DNA from: Halobacteriales archaeon YIM A00010
GTDB taxonomy: Archaea; Halobacteriota; Halobacteria; Halobacteriales; Haloarculaceae
Direction: 5' to 3'
Assembly: GCA_025041175.1 (NCBI GenBank)
Contig: JAKCFJ010000001.1
Location: 620,001-684,000 of the forward strand
Length of the DNA: 64,000 nucleotides
The notes beneath the pieces are model-generated. The model searched no databases. It was not told the origin of the DNA and worked only from the letters and a program-made list of their open reading frames with translations. Of this stretch, positions 34,863 through 43,430 are shown in pieces; position 1 is the first letter of the stretch, and each line of letters opens with the position of its first letter. A program made the position numbers and the translations under genes.

Positions 34863-34884
34863 CGCGGAGAGTACACTCTCCGCG
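34863..34884. repeat. perfect 10-bp inverted repeat next to repeat copy A
   Basis: CGCGGAGAGT and ACTCTCCGCG are separated by two bases. The structure lies immediately upstream of repeat copy A (34890-34962). The gap 34669-34998 otherwise has no gene I can support, although 34730-34860 has weak coding character. Confidence 0.6.
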
Positions 34885-34889
34885 AGCAT

Positions 34890-34962
34890 AGCGAGCGGCT
34901 TTTTTTTGGTCCAGATTTTTTGCGCGAGGGGTGAGCTCTGCTCACCCGAGCGGAAAAAAGTG
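34890..34962 (+). repeat. modular hairpin repeat, copy A
   Basis: The order of parts is GCGAGCGGC, a T tract, GGTCCAG, a T6 tract, GCGCGAG, a stem-loop GGGTGAGC-TCT-GCTCACCC (34929-34947), then CGAGCGGAAAAAAG. The same order appears at 63194-63274 and, inverted, at 62406-62541. The T tracts in both directions could make it a bidirectional terminator between the coiled-coil gene and the PQQ-repeat gene. Confidence 0.8.
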
Positions 34963-34998
34963 GGAGTTAAACCGTTCCTACAGCAAAGGGGACGGTAG

Positions 34999-36204
34999 AT
35001 GCCCACCATCGATCAGCACACTCGACGTCGGGTTCTGGCAGTAGTTGGGAGCTGTGTTGGCGGCGCGCTTGCGGGGTGTGTGGGAGCCTCCGATCCGACC
35101 GCCAGTGACGCGGATCAGCCCACAGGCGACGAGTGGCCCACAGTCGGTTACGATCCCGCGAACACGCGGTACTCCTCGTCCGGAACGGTGCGGTCGACGC
35201 CCGGGGAGGCGTGGCGGGTCCAGATCGGCTCACCGATCGATCAACCCGTCGTCGCGGACGGGCAGGTGTACATCCCCGACAGCACCGCCCTTCGCGCCTA
35301 CGACGCGGTGACGGGCAATCCACAGTGGACGCACGCGAACGACACGGAGGACACCCAACTCCACACGGCACCGACAGTCCGTGACGGCGTCGTCTACGCC
35401 GGCATCACGGGGGGAGCGAAAAGCGTCATCGCGCTGGATGCGACCAGCGGCGAGCGGCTGTGGACGTTCGGCGGAACCGATGACGTGGCGGGGACGCCGG
35501 CGCTCAACGAAGCCGGCGACACGCTGTACGTCGGAACGAACGCGGAGCGCGTCATCGCGCTAGATGCGACCAGCGGTGAACCACGGTGGCAACAGGAGGT
35601 GTTCGGACCGATCACCACCAGTCTGGCCGTCCAGTCGCCGCTCGTCGTTGCCACCACCCGCCCCGGGGAAGTGTACGCGTTCAACGAGAGCGGCTCCAGT
35701 CTGTGGCGCCGGCGGCTACAGGAGGGCAGCGAGTCCCCGCCGGTGATTTCGGACCGAACGGTGTTCGTCGGAAGCACTGGCAACAACGTCTACAGCCTCG
35801 ATCCCGTCACTGGCCGCCGCCGCTGGAACACCTACGTCAACACGCTGTATCAGGACGGATTCGCCGTGCAAAACTCCTCGGTGTACGCCGTGACCGGCCG
35901 GAGTGTCTCCGTGCTCGGCGGATCCGAAGGCGAGATCCAGACGTCGATCGGTCTTGGAGAGCTGATCAGGTGTGCACCGATACTTCTCGACGACACGCTG
36001 TACGTCGGCGGGCGACAACTGTTTGCGCTCAAACCGTCGGGCGGTGTCGGGATCGGATCCCTCAAATTCGGCGCCACGCGCTGGTCGATCGATCCGGGAC
36101 GACACGTCGGCCCGGGAATCGCGGCGACCACCGAACGTCTGTTCGCCCCCACACAACTCGACGACGGCTCCCACAAACTGCTCGCACTCGAAGCCGACGC
36201 GTGA
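34999..36204 (+). CDS. PQQ-repeat b-propeller lipoprotein
   Basis: This 401-residue exported protein starts with a twin-arginine lipoprotein signal (HTRRRVLAVVGSCVGGALAG followed by the lipobox cysteine). The rest is a b-propeller built of PQQ/BamB-like blades, for example LYVGTNAERVIALDATSGEP and VYSLDPVTGRRRWNTYVNTL. There are about seven blades. Such haloarchaeal proteins are usually anchored on the outer face and may be scaffolds or enzymes; the PQQ-binding residues are not certain. It follows repeat copy A by 36 bases. Confidence 0.8.
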   Translation: MPTIDQHTRRRVLAVVGSCVGGALAGCVGASDPTASDADQPTGDEWPTVGYDPANTRYSSSGTVRSTPGEAWRVQIGSPIDQPVVADGQVYIPDSTALRAYDAVTGNPQWTHANDTEDTQLHTAPTVRDGVVYAGITGGAKSVIALDATSGERLWTFGGTDDVAGTPALNEAGDTLYVGTNAERVIALDATSGEPRWQQEVFGPITTSLAVQSPLVVATTRPGEVYAFNESGSSLWRRRLQEGSESPPVISDRTVFVGSTGNNVYSLDPVTGRRRWNTYVNTLYQDGFAVQNSSVYAVTGRSVSVLGGSEGEIQTSIGLGELIRCAPILLDDTLYVGGRQLFALKPSGGVGIGSLKFGATRWSIDPGRHVGPGIAATTERLFAPTQLDDGSHKLLALEADA

Positions 36205-36437
36205 TCGGAAATCGTGGCGGGCTGGTACACCACTGAGACGACGAGCGTCTGTGACTGCTCGGTCGTCCCACTGGGCTATACATCCAGACACGATTCGTGT
36301 AACGATACGTCGCCTGATTGGCCGGGAACACCCCTGTTGTCATGGATGCGGTCACCTGCATGTTGATCTATTCGTGTCCGGGTGTATATCGCGCCGAGAC
36401 CGGTCGGGTTTTACTGCTCGGTGAGTTCGATTCGGTA

Positions 36438-37325
36438 ATGACGACTGTTCGGGTGGCCGTCCCACGGAAAGGACGGCCGTTGTACGCCGTTCTCGAGCGG
36501 CTGGCGACCCAAAACGGGACGACGGAGCTGGCCGACCGGATCATCTCCACCCTCAGACACGAAAAATCCATCACCAAGGGTGTGAGCGAACCGACGCGAC
36601 CGGTGTACGAACGGCTCGCGGAGTACAGCGATCCCAGCGACGCGACCGCGCCGGAGTACACGCTGGTTCGGGATGCCCGCTCGGAGCTACCGAGGCGGAT
36701 CGTGTTCGATTCCGTGACGTTCCCGGTCGGGGACGACGAGATACAGCTCATCGGCCGCGAAGAGCCGTTTCGCGCGCTCCGGAAGCACGAGTTCGCGCTC
36801 GGGTTCGACAGCGCAGATCTCGTCCTCGAAGAGGTCGTCGCGCTCGAACCGGATCCGCTCACCGACATCAACGCAGTGAACGCGCGCATCGATCCCCACG
36901 ACACCGACGTACGGGTCGTCAACGGACTTGGTGACACTGTCTACCACACTCTGCTCGGGACCCCCGACGTCGTCGGCAACGACCCGACACGGGCGTTCGT
37001 GGAATCTTACACCGGTCCGCTCTGCATCTCCCCCCGCTATGAGCGCCTCGTCGAGGCCGTGCTCGGGACCCACGCCGTCGAGACCGTCGAATTCTGTTAC
37101 CCCGATGGCGACGCCGAAGAGGAAGCCGCGATCGCCAACACCGGGCTGGGCGTCTATCTCACCGTCTCGGGATCGACTGCCCGGGGATACGGTCTTCGCA
37201 TCGGCGAACGCCTCTTCCCGAGCGAAACAGTGCTGTTGGAAAACCAAGCGGAGCTAACCACCGCTCACGAACGGGCGAAAGAACCGTTCGCCACGAACGA
37301 AACGATCGTTTCACCGACGCTGTGA
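36438..37325 (+). CDS. HisG-like protein of unknown function
   Basis: This 295-residue protein begins MTTVRVAVPRKGRPLYAVLE, similar to the start of ATP phosphoribosyltransferase. FALGFDSADLVLEEVVAL and later GVYLTVSGSTARGYGLRIGE match the region where HisG binds PRPP. The middle is divergent, and the protein is not in a histidine cluster, so I do not call it hisG. It may be a paralogue with another nucleotide substrate. The ATG at 36438 is chosen since the family sequence begins there. Confidence 0.5.
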   Translation: MTTVRVAVPRKGRPLYAVLERLATQNGTTELADRIISTLRHEKSITKGVSEPTRPVYERLAEYSDPSDATAPEYTLVRDARSELPRRIVFDSVTFPVGDDEIQLIGREEPFRALRKHEFALGFDSADLVLEEVVALEPDPLTDINAVNARIDPHDTDVRVVNGLGDTVYHTLLGTPDVVGNDPTRAFVESYTGPLCISPRYERLVEAVLGTHAVETVEFCYPDGDAEEEAAIANTGLGVYLTVSGSTARGYGLRIGERLFPSETVLLENQAELTTAHERAKEPFATNETIVSPTL

Positions 37326-37559
37326 ACAGCGTTTCTCGGAGCGCAGTTTCGTGTGTTTGGACTCGTGTTTTCACTGCGCACTCAGAAACTTGATTGTCAG
37401 GACGGACGTAGGTGGTCGTACTGAATGTTTCGAGATCGTTTCCGTTCGATCGTCGGACCTCCAGTGTTTCTCGTGGAGGGAACGATCGACCGGTGGACCG
37501 GCCGCCAGCCCGTTCGGGAACGGCGGACCGGTCGTCTTCCCTATGGGGTGGGCGCGTAG

Positions 37560-38840
37560 ATGGAAACGTTCGACGTCAACCGCGCGGTGGTGTCGCTGGC
37601 GCTCGCGCGGATGGTCGATTCGTTCGGCAACTCGTTTCTGATCGTCGTCCTCCCGCTGTACATCGCACACGGCATCAGCGGCGGGTTTTTCGGACTACAG
37701 GAGTCGCTCATTACCGGCATCGTTCTCTCGATGTTCGGCTTTCTCAACAGCTTCGGACAGCCGTTTACTGGTCGGTTTTCCGACCGGCTCGGCAGGCGAA
37801 AGGTGTTCGTTCTGGCGGGGTTGGCCGTTCTGTGCGCTGCGAGCTTCACGTACTCGTTTGCCACGAGTTACGCGTCGTTGCTCGTCGTTCGGGCGGCCCA
37901 GGGCGTTGGGGCAGCGTTGACGATTCCGGCCACGGTCGCGCTCATCGACGAGTACGCCACGACCACGAGCCGTGGCAGCAACATGGGCGTTTACAACACG
38001 TTTCGACTCATCGGATTCGGTCTCGGTCCGGTCGTGGCCGGCTCAGTCGTGCATTTTGGTCCGTATCGCGTCTCGGTGCTGGAACAGGCCCATTCGGTCA
38101 GCGGATTTCACGCAGCGTTTTACATCGCCGCGGGGGCGATTCTCACCAGCTTCCTGGTCGTCGCCGTGTTCGTCGAAGACAGTCCCCGGACCGAACCGAC
38201 CGCGGAGGAGCTTTCTGTGTCCGTGTTTTCCGACGGACGAACGACGTTGGATCCGGTGTTCACGCTCGCGCTCGCGTCGTTGTTCATGGCGATCAGCATC
38301 GCGTTGCTCTCGACGATCGAACCACACGTCAACCGCCGGCTTCACCAGACACCGGCGATGTTCGGGATCCAGTTCGGGGCGTTCGTCGTCGCTCAGGTGC
38401 TCCTCCAAACGCCGATCGGCCACGCCAGCGACCAGTACGGCCGCCGCCCGTTCATCGTGATCGGGATGGTGCTGTTGGTGCCTGCGACGCTCGTCCAGGG
38501 CTTTATCTACACGTCCTGGGGGATGGTGTTCGCGCGGTTTGCCCAAGGGGTTGCCGGGGCGATGGTGTTCGCGCCCGCGCTCGCGCTGGCTGGCGACTTC
38601 GCGCTGGAAGGCCATTCCGGAACGCAGCTCTCGCTGTTGACGATGACGTTCGGTCTCGGGACCGCCATCGGACCGCTCACTTCCGGCTTTCTCATCCGAT
38701 TCGGGTATCCGGTTCCGTTCGTCTTTGGGGCGGCGCTTGCGGCGGTCGGGACCGTGCTCGTCCTCACGCAGGTGTACGATCCAACCGGGATTGACGGCGC
38801 TGGGACGGCGGTCGGTGGACCGTCGACGCCCGACGACTGA
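37560..38840 (+). CDS. MFS transporter
   Basis: This 426-residue inner-membrane carrier has twelve predicted helices in two bundles. The signature between helices 2 and 3 is GRFSDRLGRRKVFVLAG, repeated in the second half as GHASDQYGRRPFIVIGM, the duplicated major-facilitator motif. The protein resembles drug/metabolite exporters, but the substrate is not predictable. An acidic/glycine tail follows the last helix. It appears monocistronic. Confidence 0.88.
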   Translation: METFDVNRAVVSLALARMVDSFGNSFLIVVLPLYIAHGISGGFFGLQESLITGIVLSMFGFLNSFGQPFTGRFSDRLGRRKVFVLAGLAVLCAASFTYSFATSYASLLVVRAAQGVGAALTIPATVALIDEYATTTSRGSNMGVYNTFRLIGFGLGPVVAGSVVHFGPYRVSVLEQAHSVSGFHAAFYIAAGAILTSFLVVAVFVEDSPRTEPTAEELSVSVFSDGRTTLDPVFTLALASLFMAISIALLSTIEPHVNRRLHQTPAMFGIQFGAFVVAQVLLQTPIGHASDQYGRRPFIVIGMVLLVPATLVQGFIYTSWGMVFARFAQGVAGAMVFAPALALAGDFALEGHSGTQLSLLTMTFGLGTAIGPLTSGFLIRFGYPVPFVFGAALAAVGTVLVLTQVYDPTGIDGAGTAVGGPSTPDD

Positions 38841-38948
38841 GCGTCAGCTCTCGTGGTCGCCGGTGGAGTCGATCTGTGCCATGGGACGTCTGTGAACACA
38901 GGACATCAGTAATTATAAGCACACATCATTGCAAAATAGGATTGGCAG

Positions 38949-39722
38949 ATGACACACACGTTACTGACGGGTGGAACGGGGATACTCGGCCAGGCGCTAC
39001 AGGTCCGCTTGCACCGGATGGACCGATCGTTCCGCGCGACGAGTCGCTCGCCACCTGCTGGTGACGGCACCGAGTGGGTGGCGGTGGATCTGACCGACGG
39101 GACGGGCATCGAGGCGGCGCTCGACAGCGTCGATGTCGTGATCCACTGCGCTACCGCCCCACGGGGCGATACGGAGGCCGTCGATGTCGACGGCACCGAG
39201 CGGTTGCTCGAGGCAGCTCGCAACAGTGGTGTCTCGAACTTCCTGTACGTTTCCATCGTCGGTATCGAGGATATTCCGTATTCGTACTACCAGAAAAAGC
39301 TCGAGGCGGAGCGTCTGGTCGAGGCGAGCGAGGTCCCCACGACGCTTCTCAGGGCAACCCAGTTTCACCAGTTCCTCGACGAGCTACTCGGTACCTTGTC
39401 GCGGCTTCCGCTGTGGCCGGTGCCCACAAAACTCCAGCTCCAGCCGATCGACGTCGGTGAGGTCGCTGACGTGGTGTGTGAGCACGCGACGGCCGAGCCG
39501 AACGGACGGGTCCCCGACGTTGGCGGGCCGGACGTGATGACGCTCGGAGAGATAGCGAACTCCTACCGGGATGCGAGGGGGCTTCGCCGGCCGATCGTTC
39601 GTCTTCCAGTTCCGGGGTCGGTCGCCAGCGCGTTCAGGGCCGGCAACGCAACCCGTCCGGACCGGGCCGTTGGAACGGTGACGTGGGACGAATGGCTGGA
39701 TGAACGGTACGGTGCAGTGTGA
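38949..39722 (+). CDS. NAD(P)-binding atypical short-chain dehydrogenase (NmrA-like)
   Basis: This 257-residue Rossmann protein starts LLTGGTGILGQALQVRL, the glycine motif of extended/atypical SDRs. VDVVIHCATAPRGDTEAVDV and VSNFLYVSIVGIEDIPYSYY-K follow, where tyrosine and lysine are at the positions of the SDR catalytic pair. The protein is like NmrA/YwnB-type reductases or redox sensors. It has a TATA-like element about 33 bases upstream. The substrate is unknown. Confidence 0.82.
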   Translation: MTHTLLTGGTGILGQALQVRLHRMDRSFRATSRSPPAGDGTEWVAVDLTDGTGIEAALDSVDVVIHCATAPRGDTEAVDVDGTERLLEAARNSGVSNFLYVSIVGIEDIPYSYYQKKLEAERLVEASEVPTTLLRATQFHQFLDELLGTLSRLPLWPVPTKLQLQPIDVGEVADVVCEHATAEPNGRVPDVGGPDVMTLGEIANSYRDARGLRRPIVRLPVPGSVASAFRAGNATRPDRAVGTVTWDEWLDERYGAV

Positions 39723-39795
39723 CGTTCGCTATTCAGCCACTATGAAGATATAAAATATACAGCTGAATTCCCTCCGCGGTTCACAGTCTGCATCG

Positions 39796-40659
39796 TCATC
39801 CGTCGAGCGGCAGATACGGCAGTGGACTAACGGGGCAGAACGATGGGAATTCGGTGAGGAGGTGCCGGAGGACGTGGACGTGGCCGGAGCCGACGACGAA
39901 CAAGACGCGCTCGGTATCCTCATCCACGGTTCGCCAAATATTGTGGATCATCCGGAGGTTTCGCTGATACCACGTAGCGAGGGCATCGGGACCAGCGTAG
40001 TTATCGCCCTTACCATACCGGAGGAACTCATCGAACATTCCATCGTTATGGTGGAGCGCAGCCTCCTCGTTCAAATGCCGATAGTACGCGGGAATGGTGG
40101 AGGCGGCGAGGCGTTCGTCGAGCGACGCTTGGAGGTCGTCGGTGTTTACCCGCGGCACGTCCGTTTTGACCGCGGGTTCGAACCCCGCTTGTTCGAGCGC
40201 CCCAAAATCGGGGCTGTCTCCGAGCATCGCCGGAACGTCGACCGGACTGACGCGCTCGTGACCGAGACGATCGGCGAGCCGGAATCCGATCTGGATGACC
40301 TCGCTTCGACACGCCACCAACTCATCGTTGCGTTCCGGATGGCGCGGTTCGAACGCGTATTCCTCGTCGTACGCGACATCACTGTCCCGATAGCGCGCGT
40401 AGATGTCGTTCACGGCGGCTGATTGCGACGCAGGACGCTCGACGGCAACATGGTCCGGCTCCGCGCGTTCGAGATTCGAGACGAGGCGTTCGAGCTCGTG
40501 TTGGCGAGTGTCTGCGAGAACGTCATCAGCACTGACGTTCACCGCGTCGAGACCCGGCTCGTCCATGTGATACGTTCCGAGAAGAACGACTTCGATCTGC
40601 TCGGCGGTCGGGGTCGGCCACGATGGCGTCTTGCGCGCGGTCGCTTTCGGTCTGAGCAT
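39796..40659 (-). CDS. DUF5694-like protein (TraB/GumN-type fold)
   Basis: This 287-residue protein has VVLLGTYHMDEPGLDAVNVS near the N-terminus and VLFVVGSGHVHVLRHLLTEF near the C-terminus. The paired GTYHM and GSGHVHVL motifs are those of DUF5694/TraB-like proteins, thought to be metal-dependent hydrolases (the EreA/ChaN/TraB fold). EEAALHHNDGMFDEFLRYG is the helical middle. A TATA-like box at about 40684-40692 supports the start. No activity is known to me. Confidence 0.7.
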   Translation of the reverse strand: MLRPKATARKTPSWPTPTAEQIEVVLLGTYHMDEPGLDAVNVSADDVLADTRQHELERLVSNLERAEPDHVAVERPASQSAAVNDIYARYRDSDVAYDEEYAFEPRHPERNDELVACRSEVIQIGFRLADRLGHERVSPVDVPAMLGDSPDFGALEQAGFEPAVKTDVPRVNTDDLQASLDERLAASTIPAYYRHLNEEAALHHNDGMFDEFLRYGKGDNYAGPDALATWYQRNLRMIHNIWRTVDEDTERVLFVVGSGHVHVLRHLLTEFPSFCPVSPLPYLPLDG

Positions 40660-40769
40660 CGTGGAGATGGGAGAACCGTCACCGGAATAAATGTTTGTAG
40701 AAAAATATTTCTATCGGCTGAATGATTGAAATCCGCGTCAACACGGGACGACGATAGTCGGGTTCGACG

Positions 40770-41675
40770 CTACTTCTGAGCCCGGTACTCGTCCACAAAC
40801 TCGAAGCTTCCATCGAAGACGAACGTCCGTCGTTCCCCGCCGAGTTCCATCGGGACGGTGACCCGTCGCGGGTTCTCGGTCACGTTCGCCGTCCCTATCT
40901 CGAGGTGGTCCAGCGTCCACCAGGGGTGCTCGCGCAGATCGATGCCGTGCTCGTGGTGGAACGCAACGACCGACGGTTCGGCGAGCGCCGCGATGGGGAC
41001 GGCTGCGTGCCACCAGCACCCACACCGTTGACACTCCGTCACGACGACTGCGTCGACGCCGTCGCCGTCGAACCAGTCGGGCGCTGTCGGGTCCGTCGGG
41101 ATAGACACGACGCGGTCGACCCGGCCGTCACAGTTCGGGCAGAATCCGTGGGCGGCATCGACCTCCCACCGACGAAGATACCGGCCAACGACGCGCGGAA
41201 TCTCCGCTCGTGGCCAGTCCATGAGGATGCCCGGCGGGAGATCGGGATCGGTCTGGACGTGCGAACACGCCGCACATTCAACAGTGACACCGCTCGCCCG
41301 GAGGCGCGCCACGAGCGATCCGTCGCACTCCGAGCACGATCCCGCAGCAGACACCGTTTCCGGCGAAAGCGAGGCCGTAAGGCCACCAGAGACGACAGCA
41401 CCGACGAGCTGCCAGCCTGCTGGTGACAGCCGATATCCCTCGTTGGACTTCCGAACGAACCGGTTGGTGAGACGATCGACGTGGTAGTGGCAGTGTCCCG
41501 GATCGTCGACCTCCACCGTCTCGCGGATTTCGCCGAACGACAGCGGCCCACCGTCTGCTGCGCGTAACGCCTCGAGAATTTCCACTCGCGTCTCGTGGGC
41601 CACCAGCGAAAACGCCGTGGCCGGTGACACCTGCTCCGCAACCACGGTGGATTCCTGGTCGGCAGTTTCAGTCAT
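40770..41675 (-). CDS. ArsR-type winged-helix protein with zinc-ribbon domains
   Basis: This 301-residue regulator starts MTETADQ. The winged helix covers residues of about 15-95 (FSLVAHETRVEILEALRAAD and GHCHYHVDRLTNRFVRK). Two zinc-ribbon regions follow: CSECDG with CAACSH, and CPNCDG with CQRCGCWWH. This layout (HTH plus DUF7351-like zinc part, from memory) is common in haloarchaea. A TATA-like box lies about 27 bases upstream of the start. It is divergent from the Lrp-TRASH gene, so metal sensing for both is plausible but inferred. Confidence 0.78.
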   Translation of the reverse strand: MTETADQESTVVAEQVSPATAFSLVAHETRVEILEALRAADGGPLSFGEIRETVEVDDPGHCHYHVDRLTNRFVRKSNEGYRLSPAGWQLVGAVVSGGLTASLSPETVSAAGSCSECDGSLVARLRASGVTVECAACSHVQTDPDLPPGILMDWPRAEIPRVVGRYLRRWEVDAAHGFCPNCDGRVDRVVSIPTDPTAPDWFDGDGVDAVVVTECQRCGCWWHAAVPIAALAEPSVVAFHHEHGIDLREHPWWTLDHLEIGTANVTENPRRVTVPMELGGERRTFVFDGSFEFVDEYRAQK

Positions 41676-41818
41676 GACTCGACGTTTCACGTCGGGGAGA
41701 AAAATAGCCGTCACACGTCTACTGGAGATGGGATTCTACCGGTTGGCGGCGCTTGTGCGACGTACTGTATGGCGGTGAGTCCCAGTCGCCTTATTGCTGT
41801 GGCGGGTCTACGCCACGT

Positions 41819-42415
41819 ATGCGGACGCTCGACGAGACCGATATCCGGATCCTTTCGCTCCTTGCGGAGGACGCCCGCCAGCCCTACAGCGACATCGCCG
41901 AGGAGGTGGAACTGTCCCCGCCGGCGGTGTCCGACCGCATCGAGCGGCTTCAAGAATCCGGCGTCATCCGGCGGTTTACGGTTGATATCGACAGATCGAA
42001 GCTGCGCACCGGTGTGTCCGTGCTCGTGGAGCTTTCGGTAGAGCCGGGCGCGCTCGAGGGCGTCCGCTCGACACTCAAGGCGGCCGAATCCGTCGAGCAC
42101 GTGTTCACGACCGCCGAGAGCGAGCTGTTGTTCACGGCGCGGTTCGAGCCGTCGTCGATCAGGGAGTCGGTGCTCGAACTCCTCGACAGCGATGAAATTG
42201 AGGAGTACGACGTGCGGCTGCTGTCCGACACCGAGTGGACCCCTACTGTCGGCGGAGCGGAGTTCGCGCTGTCCTGTGCGGAGTGTGGGAACACCGTCAC
42301 CGAGGAGGGCGAGGTGACGCGGATCGACGACACCGTCTATCACTTCTGCTGTCCGTCGTGTGAACAGCGCTTCACCGAGGCCTACGAGGAACTCCAGACC
42401 CGGGCCGCCGAATGA
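41819..42415 (+). CDS. Lrp/AsnC-type regulator with C-terminal TRASH metal-binding domain
   Basis: This 198-residue protein starts MRTLDETDIRILSLLAEDAR, an AsnC-type helix-turn-helix (residues 1-60), followed by a short ligand-sensing domain. The C-terminal 40 residues are a TRASH domain: CAECGNTVTEEG, then VYHFCCPSCEQRF. Such proteins sense copper or other metals in haloarchaea. The ATG at 41819 fits the family N-terminus. No copper ATPase gene is near. Its last 170 bases are repeated at 44858-45029. Confidence 0.85.
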   Translation: MRTLDETDIRILSLLAEDARQPYSDIAEEVELSPPAVSDRIERLQESGVIRRFTVDIDRSKLRTGVSVLVELSVEPGALEGVRSTLKAAESVEHVFTTAESELLFTARFEPSSIRESVLELLDSDEIEEYDVRLLSDTEWTPTVGGAEFALSCAECGNTVTEEGEVTRIDDTVYHFCCPSCEQRFTEAYEELQTRAAE

Positions 42416-42611
42416 GTAATGGACAGTGGAGCCCTGGTGAATGCAGTTGGGATCTTATTGTAGCAAAACGTGCTATGAAGCCACTGAATCGGCATTAAAG
42501 CGATATCAGGTACTTCGATGGAGCCCACTCATACGTCCGATCGGCCGTTACAGTACCAAGCTTGACGTTCTCACGATGATAGTTGTCAGTGTTGTTGTGT
42601 TGGAGACGCGG
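42416..42611. other. gap with weak coding remnant
   Basis: The plus strand can be read as YCSKTCYEATESALKRYQVL followed by RWSPLIRPIGRYSTKLDVL, which has protein-like composition unlike a haloarchaeal native gene (few acids). It could be the leftover of a transposase or another foreign gene. I cannot identify it. Confidence 0.25.
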
Positions 42612-42953
42612 TCACTCCTCGGCAGCATTGATCGCGCTGTTGAACGCGAACAGCTCTTTTGTTACCGCGCTCTCCCGAAGCCGGTAGCGCTGGGGATGGG
42701 TCTCGGGGATCTCTTCTATGAGACCGACACCGATGAGGATGCCAAGATGCTTGCTGACCGTCTGGCGGACGAGACCGGCGTGGGTTGCGAACTCTTGCAC
42801 GGTGAACTCCCGATCGGGCGGCCAATCGAGCAAGGCGTCGACGAGAAGCGGGACGCTGTCGTGCTGTGTGAGATATAGCCAGCCGCTCGGATTGCTCAGG
42901 CGGGCTTGTTTCGTCTGGGCGCGTCCGTCGGACGCGGAGTCGCTCTGGGCCAT
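42612..42953 (-). CDS. winged-helix transcriptional regulator
   Basis: This 113-residue protein has a helix-turn-helix in the middle: REFTVQEFATHAGLVRQTVS with KHLGILIGVGLIEEI as the wing side. The N-terminus is hydrophilic and the C-terminus short. It resembles small ArsR/PhiH1-like repressors that accompany accessory genes. It is divergent from the split gene at 43049, so it may control it. The flanks on both sides show insertion scars. Confidence 0.7.
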   Translation of the reverse strand: MAQSDSASDGRAQTKQARLSNPSGWLYLTQHDSVPLLVDALLDWPPDREFTVQEFATHAGLVRQTVSKHLGILIGVGLIEEIPETHPQRYRLRESAVTKELFAFNSAINAAEE

Positions 42954-43313
42954 GGGTCGTGGATTGACAGTACTAGCGCAGGGATGTTAAATGTTATTGC
43001 ACTATCCGTTAATGCATAGTAACATTCTTGTAACGGTCAGAGGTATGTGTGTCCGTGCCACCAACGACGCATCGTTGTACGCTCCTCCGTCCCCTCGTCA
43101 GCAAACACCGATACGGTGCCCCCATCACTAAGGATGAATTGGTACGCCAAGCCGCCTTTGAGGCGCATGAGGAAGGTACAGTTCGAACAGCGTACGATAC
43201 CCTTTCCGATCTTCCATTCGTGTTGGATTATGGCCAGCGAGGGGTAATGATCGATTCCTCCAACTTTGGAGTGCTTGCTGACTATCTTTACTATCTTTCT
43301 GCAAGGAGAGAAT

Positions 43314-43331
43314 CCCGGCGTTCACGCCGGG
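43314..43331. repeat. left-end subterminal hairpin of the tnpB element
   Basis: CCCGGCG and CGCCGGG enclose a TTCA loop, 19 bases inside the left boundary. Such imperfect terminal hairpins are what the Y1 transposase recognises in IS200/IS605 elements. Confidence 0.6.
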
Positions 43332-43430
43332 CGTGAATCCGACATGGAATTTGACAGCCACCGTCGATAGCAGGCCGGATATTCAGCACCAATCAACACC
43401 AATAAATAACTATACATACATAGACTATAT

